NCBI GenBank assembly: GCA_903825615.1 | Contig: CAIKBK010000083.1 | Location: 1-7,637, forward strand | Direction of reading: 5' to 3' | Length of the DNA: 7,637 nucleotides | DNA from: Candidatus Vogelbacteria bacterium | GTDB lineage: Bacteria > Patescibacteriota > Minisyncoccia > Phycocordibacterales > XYD1-FULL-46-19 | Shown: positions 5,530-7,637 of the stretch, piece after piece | Layout: every line of letters begins with the position of its first letter | Numbering within the stretch: position 1 is the first letter of the stretch | The notes under the pieces: generated by a model | Database searches by the model: none | What the model was told of the DNA's origin: nothing | Seen by the model: only the letters and a program-made list of their open reading frames with translations | Made by a program: the position numbers and the translations under genes

Positions 5530-5871
5530 TTAGGACTTACGCATTAGGCTCGGTGATTGGTGAATCTTGACGCTGGCTTGAAGCCCATACTTGTCCTTCA
5601 AGAAGGTTAGGCCCTTGATGATCTCGAGAGTTATAAGCCCAAGATCGGCCTGACGTTCGACCAAGCAGTCGGTATTGATAACAATCAGCGGATCGCCATC
5701 GTGACGCTGATCTTCCCGCGAACGATGACTTAACACTTCGACATCATCAAGCTTGAGCTTCTTATCTTCGACACTCAAAGTCGAAACAATCAAAACCTTG
5801 AGAGTACCAACTAGCTCCTGGCGAGCCAAGTCCCAACCTTTTGGATTAAAAAAATAGACATTGACCACCAT
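5530..5871 (-). CDS. Small uncharacterised protein, 113 residues
   Basis: No named family is recognised. Hydrophobicity suggests an alternating strand-helix layout: strand 1 (M-V-V-N-V-Y-F-F), helix (13-31), strand with D-D-V-E-V-L-S-H-R, a polar turn, a short strand (P-L-I-V-I-N-T), helix (70-90, including G-L-I-T-L-E-I-I) and a final strand (A-S-V-K-I). This beta-alpha-beta repeat recalls tautomerase-superfamily or DUF1904-like proteins, but the catalytic Pro after the start Met is replaced by Val, so the link is weak and the activity would be lost. No membrane segment or signal peptide. AAGGAGGT lies 5 nt before the ATG, giving a firm start. The promoter is at 5915-5943 and a strong hairpin lies just after the stop. 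It diverges from the 119-residue gene with a 217-nt shared upstream region. Confidence 0.75.
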   Translation of the reverse strand: MVVNVYFFNPKGWDLARQELVGTLKVLIVSTLSVEDKKLKLDDVEVLSHRSREDQRHDGDPLIVINTDCLVERQADLGLITLEIIKGLTFLKDKYGLQASVKIHQSPSLMRKS

Positions 5872-5876
5872 CGGGC

Positions 5877-5884
5877 ACCTCCTT
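5877..5884 (-). promoter_or_regulatory. Strong Shine-Dalgarno of the 113-residue gene
   Basis: AAGGAGGT on the minus strand, a full match to the anti-Shine-Dalgarno core, 5 nt before the ATG at 5871. It shows that this genome uses Shine-Dalgarno initiation for some genes, unlike rplU and rmuC. Confidence 0.85.
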
Positions 5885-5914
5885 CCTGATCATCGTTGTC
5901 AAATTCCACCCTTA

Positions 5915-5943
5915 TTAATAACATACTTTTCTTTCCTCGACAA
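5915..5943 (-). promoter_or_regulatory. Candidate promoter of the 113-residue gene
   Basis: On the minus strand, TTGTCG (4 of 6), a 17-nt spacer and TATTAA (4 of 6) in an AT-rich stretch. The expected start near 5908 gives a leader of about 37 nt that ends in the Shine-Dalgarno. Confidence 0.5.
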
Positions 5944-6015
5944 TTTATTAAAAAATTCTGAGCAGACAACATTTTTATGGTGTAGTGATAATCTGGTCAA
6001 ATCCCCTAAAAACCC

Positions 6016-6044
6016 TTTACTTATTTTGTGGAATGTTCTATAAC
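6016..6044 (+). promoter_or_regulatory. Candidate promoter of the 119-residue gene
   Basis: TTTACT (6016-6021, 4 of 6), a 17-nt spacer and TATAAC (6039-6044, 5 of 6). The expected start near 6051 leaves a leader of just under 40 nt. The -35 resembles the TTTACA of the 107-residue gene. Confidence 0.6.
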
Positions 6045-6076
6045 TAGAGTGGATTGGAAAAGTACTCCGACCCAGA

Positions 6077-6083
6077 AAGGAGG
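6077..6083 (+). promoter_or_regulatory. Strong Shine-Dalgarno of the 119-residue gene
   Basis: AAGGAGG, 5 nt before the ATG at 6089, which decides the start. Confidence 0.85.
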
Positions 6084-6088
6084 GTGCT

Positions 6089-6448
6089 ATGGCCCCCACT
6101 CTTAGCAATCAAGTGTTAACCTTTGAAACCTGCACTTGCGCGAAGTGTCAGGAGAGCCTCCACCCTGTTGGTCGGATGTTCACAGCAAAGGGAGAGATCT
6201 ACTCAACCTTCTGCTCGGCAAAGGATGGGATCGACGATGCCAAGCTGTTTCGGTCGCTCGGTATCATCACGGAAGAAAACGAACAGGAACTTATCGAGGC
6301 CATCGAGACGTCCCGAGTGTTCCCCATCATCCCCAGCCACCCCTTCCGGGGCATGGTCGCGGGAGACGCCAAGACTGAGTATCTCAAACGCCTTCACGAG
6401 TTCTGTGACAGAGAGACAGAGCTGGTGGTGGCAAGGATGACGACGTAA
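6089..6448 (+). CDS. Small cysteine-containing uncharacterised protein, 119 residues (paralogue B)
   Basis: No named family is recognised. The N-terminal part holds C15-T-C17-A-K-C20 and, after a likely beta-hairpin, F-C42-S; with H25 these could form a small zinc-binding knuckle (inference). After the cysteines come P26-V-G, the hairpin, a helix (48-57), G58-x-I60, a second helix ending E70-x-I72, S75 and P79, then a helix with D-A-K-T-E-Y-L-K-R-L and C106. From P-V-G onward the layout matches the 107-residue protein at 5100-5423, which has lost or never had the cysteines. The protein is soluble, with no signal peptide or membrane segment. Promoter, Shine-Dalgarno and a textbook terminator all fit, so it is a monocistronic, expressed gene. 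Function is unknown; a nucleic-acid-binding or protein-binding role is possible but unproven. Confidence 0.8.
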   Translation: MAPTLSNQVLTFETCTCAKCQESLHPVGRMFTAKGEIYSTFCSAKDGIDDAKLFRSLGIITEENEQELIEAIETSRVFPIIPSHPFRGMVAGDAKTEYLKRLHEFCDRETELVVARMTT

Positions 6449-6462
6449 GGCAGGCACAAGAG

Positions 6463-6502
6463 GCCCCGTTCCACCAACTGGTGGAACGGGGCTAAGTTTT
6501 TT
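6463..6502 (+). terminator. Rho-independent terminator of the 119-residue gene
   Basis: GCCCCGTTCCACC pairs perfectly with GGTGGAACGGGGC (13 bp) around AACT, followed by TAAG and six Ts. The stem lies 14 nt after the stop. It separates this gene from the convergent glycosyltransferase operon. Confidence 0.92.
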
Positions 6503-6507
6503 AATCT

Positions 6508-7257
6508 TTATTTGTCCCCTTTTCTGATATCAGCATTGACCTTGGTATAAGGCCGGCCAAAGATAATCGGCCAGAGATAATTAATACCATAACGCAGGGC
6601 GATGCGAATCACCCCCTCATTTTTAAGTCGACGGCCAGAGGTCTTCATCGGGAGAGCAAAAGTCCATTTGACTTTGCCCACCTTCTCAATACGCATCGCG
6701 ACATCGGTTTCCTCACCATAAAAATCAAACTTATCAACTCGGTAACCGCCAATCGCCTCCAAGGCTGTTCGTTTCAAAATAAAATTGCCCCCTTGCAACA
6801 TCGCCCCTTTTTTGAAAAATAATTGATTGAACCAAACAACAGCCAAACCAATCGCGTAAAAAATTTTAGATAAAGAACTAATCACGGGCGACAAGTCATA
6901 ATAAATATACGGGCCAGAGAGAGCCACGAGTTTAGGATCTTTTTCAAACTCGGTTAAAACTTTGGTCACCCAACCAAGGGGTAATTGGCTATCGGCGTCA
7001 ATATTGCCGACTAACTCCCCCGTTGAAGCAACGAAACCGGCTTGGCGCGCCCGGACCAAGCCTTTGCGCTCTTCGTCAACAACCCGGACAAAAGAAAAAG
7101 ACTGAGCGATCGCCTTGGTCCGATCGGTACTAGCGTTGTTAACAACAATCACCTCAACTTCATCCTCATGACCAACAATTCCCCTCTCGACAAAACCAAG
7201 GCACTCGGCGAGGCCGGCCTCTTCGTTGTAAGCGGGAATAACCAGACTAAGTTTCAT
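6508..7257 (-). CDS. Family 2 glycosyltransferase
   Basis: A 249-residue GT-A fold enzyme that would transfer a sugar from a nucleotide-sugar donor to a lipid or glycan acceptor on the cytoplasmic face of the membrane. Visible motifs: V-I-P-A-Y-N-E-E (6-13), V-N-N-A-S-T-D-R-T (39-47) binding the nucleotide, D87-A-D89 (metal-binding DxD), G-G-N-F-I-L-K-R (156-163), and E183-T-D185 (catalytic ED-type motif) followed by a basic R-R (209-210). The stretch around 122-148 is hydrophobic and may be a membrane-associated loop. Length is normal for single-domain GT2 enzymes. The ATG overlaps the end of the upstream glycosyltransferase gene by 11 nt, so the two are translationally coupled. The sugar and acceptor cannot be told from the sequence; an envelope polysaccharide or glycolipid is most likely from context. 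Confidence 0.92.
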   Translation of the reverse strand: MKLSLVIPAYNEEAGLAECLGFVERGIVGHEDEVEVIVVNNASTDRTKAIAQSFSFVRVVDEERKGLVRARQAGFVASTGELVGNIDADSQLPLGWVTKVLTEFEKDPKLVALSGPYIYYDLSPVISSLSKIFYAIGLAVVWFNQLFFKKGAMLQGGNFILKRTALEAIGGYRVDKFDFYGEETDVAMRIEKVGKVKWTFALPMKTSGRRLKNEGVIRIALRYGINYLWPIIFGRPYTKVNADIRKGDK

Positions 7258-7637
7258 TTTTTATTTTAGTTAAGGCTTGCTCATAAACAGCTTGCCACGC
7301 CTTGGCAATATTTTGTTTTGAGAACAATTCTACTTTTTGCCGGCCAACCCGGCCAAGATCGCGCGCCAAAATCGGGTCATTTAACAATTTAACCAAACAT
7401 TCGGCCATGACTTGGTAGTCGTCAATCGGCACGATAAAACCGTTTACACTATCTTTAACAAGTTCGGGCATTCCCCGACCATTGACCCCAACCACCGGCA
7501 AACCACAAGCCATAGCTTGGAGTGTGACCATACTCTGATTCTCAATCGCACTAGCAATAACAAAAGCTTTTATGGTTTGAAATAATTGAGCTAGTTGGGG
7601 TTTAGTTAAATTGCCGACAAATTTAACATTTTCTTCC
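7247..7637 (-). CDS. GT4-like glycosyltransferase (GT-B fold), N-terminus outside window
   Basis: The last 129 residues of a GT-B enzyme are visible; the gene starts beyond the right edge. The donor-binding C-terminal domain is clear: V-K-F-V-G-N-L at the domain entry, a helix, then A-S-A-I-E-N-Q-S-M-V-T-L-Q-A-M-A-C-G-L-P-V-V, then G-M-P-E-L-V-K-D, G-F-I-V-P-I-D-D and a C-terminal helix with F-S. This matches the GT4 E-x7-E region, except that the second Glu is Gln here. Reading starts at a frame open to the window edge; the Met at 7531 is internal. It is the first of two genes seen in a glycosyltransferase operon, its TAG stop lying 11 nt inside the GT2 gene. Role: nucleotide-sugar-dependent glycosylation of a lipid or polysaccharide; the exact substrate is unknown. 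Confidence 0.88.
   Translation of the reverse strand, partial: EENVKFVGNLTKPQLAQLFQTIKAFVIASAIENQSMVTLQAMACGLPVVGVNGRGMPELVKDSVNGFIVPIDDYQVMAECLVKLLNDPILARDLGRVGRQKVELFSKQNIAKAWQAVYEQALTKIKNET

Noticed and set aside
5861..6108. Short frames on both strands in the divergent intergenic region
   Set aside because: They overlap the promoters and Shine-Dalgarno sequences of the flanking genes and have no initiation signal of their own.
6123..6457. Other frames over the 119-residue gene on both strands
   Set aside because: Arg/Pro/Ser-rich translations without Shine-Dalgarno; the 6089 start has AAGGAGG at 5 nt.
1..7637. UGA recoded to glycine (as in Gracilibacteria/Absconditabacteria)
   Set aside because: No stop in the window is TGA, which drew attention, but no gene is interrupted by in-frame TGA, and glycine in conserved motifs is encoded by GGN.
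1..7637. CRISPR array, tRNA, rRNA or insertion sequence
   Set aside because: No regularly spaced direct repeats, no cloverleaf or rRNA-like stretch, and no transposase motif or terminal inverted repeats were seen.

Overview
The window looks like a piece of a small-genome bacterium of the Candidate Phyla Radiation (Patescibacteria, perhaps a parcubacterium-type lineage). This rests on style rather than a marker phylogeny. Genes are short and tightly packed, small lineage-specific proteins sit between core genes, core genes seem to have almost no 5' leader, and a CCCTTCGACTTCGCTCAGGG-type dispersed palindrome, common in metagenomic genomes, lies upstream of rmuC. All stops seen are TAA or TAG, and no in-frame TGA interrupts the genes.

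Layout. (1) Positions 1-2824, minus strand, AT-rich: an 801-residue single-chain restriction-modification type protein (PD-(D/E)xK-like N-terminus, N6-adenine methyltransferase core, probable target-recognition C-terminus). It is followed by a gene cut by the window edge whose visible part faintly resembles HEPN/AbiU2-type defence proteins. (2) Positions 2872-3403: rplU (ribosomal protein L21) with its own promoter and terminator, and a structured intergenic stretch holding a GC-rich hairpin, a consensus-like plus-strand promoter with a palindromic spacer and a strong bidirectional terminator. (3) Positions 3404-4997, minus strand: a two-gene unit, rmuC then a NYN/PIN-like nuclease gene, driven by a promoter whose -35/-10 spacer is the dispersed palindrome. 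(4) Positions 5024-6502, GC-richer: three small unrecognised genes (plus, minus, plus), each with a near-consensus promoter and a strong Shine-Dalgarno, and ending in strong hairpins. The first and third encode proteins that look like diverged paralogues. (5) Positions 6508-7637, minus strand: two overlapping glycosyltransferase genes, a GT4-like GT-B enzyme (start outside the window) and a GT2 enzyme, probably acting in envelope glycan or glycolipid synthesis.

How it fits together. The R-M-like gene and its neighbour look like an acquired defence module placed just behind the rplU terminator. The rmuC and NYN genes form a nuclease pair. The glycosyltransferases belong to a surface-glycan operon continuing to the right. 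The three small genes are the least explained part of the window. Their expression signals (real SD, consensus promoter, leader of about 30-45 nt) differ clearly from the leaderless-looking rplU and rmuC.
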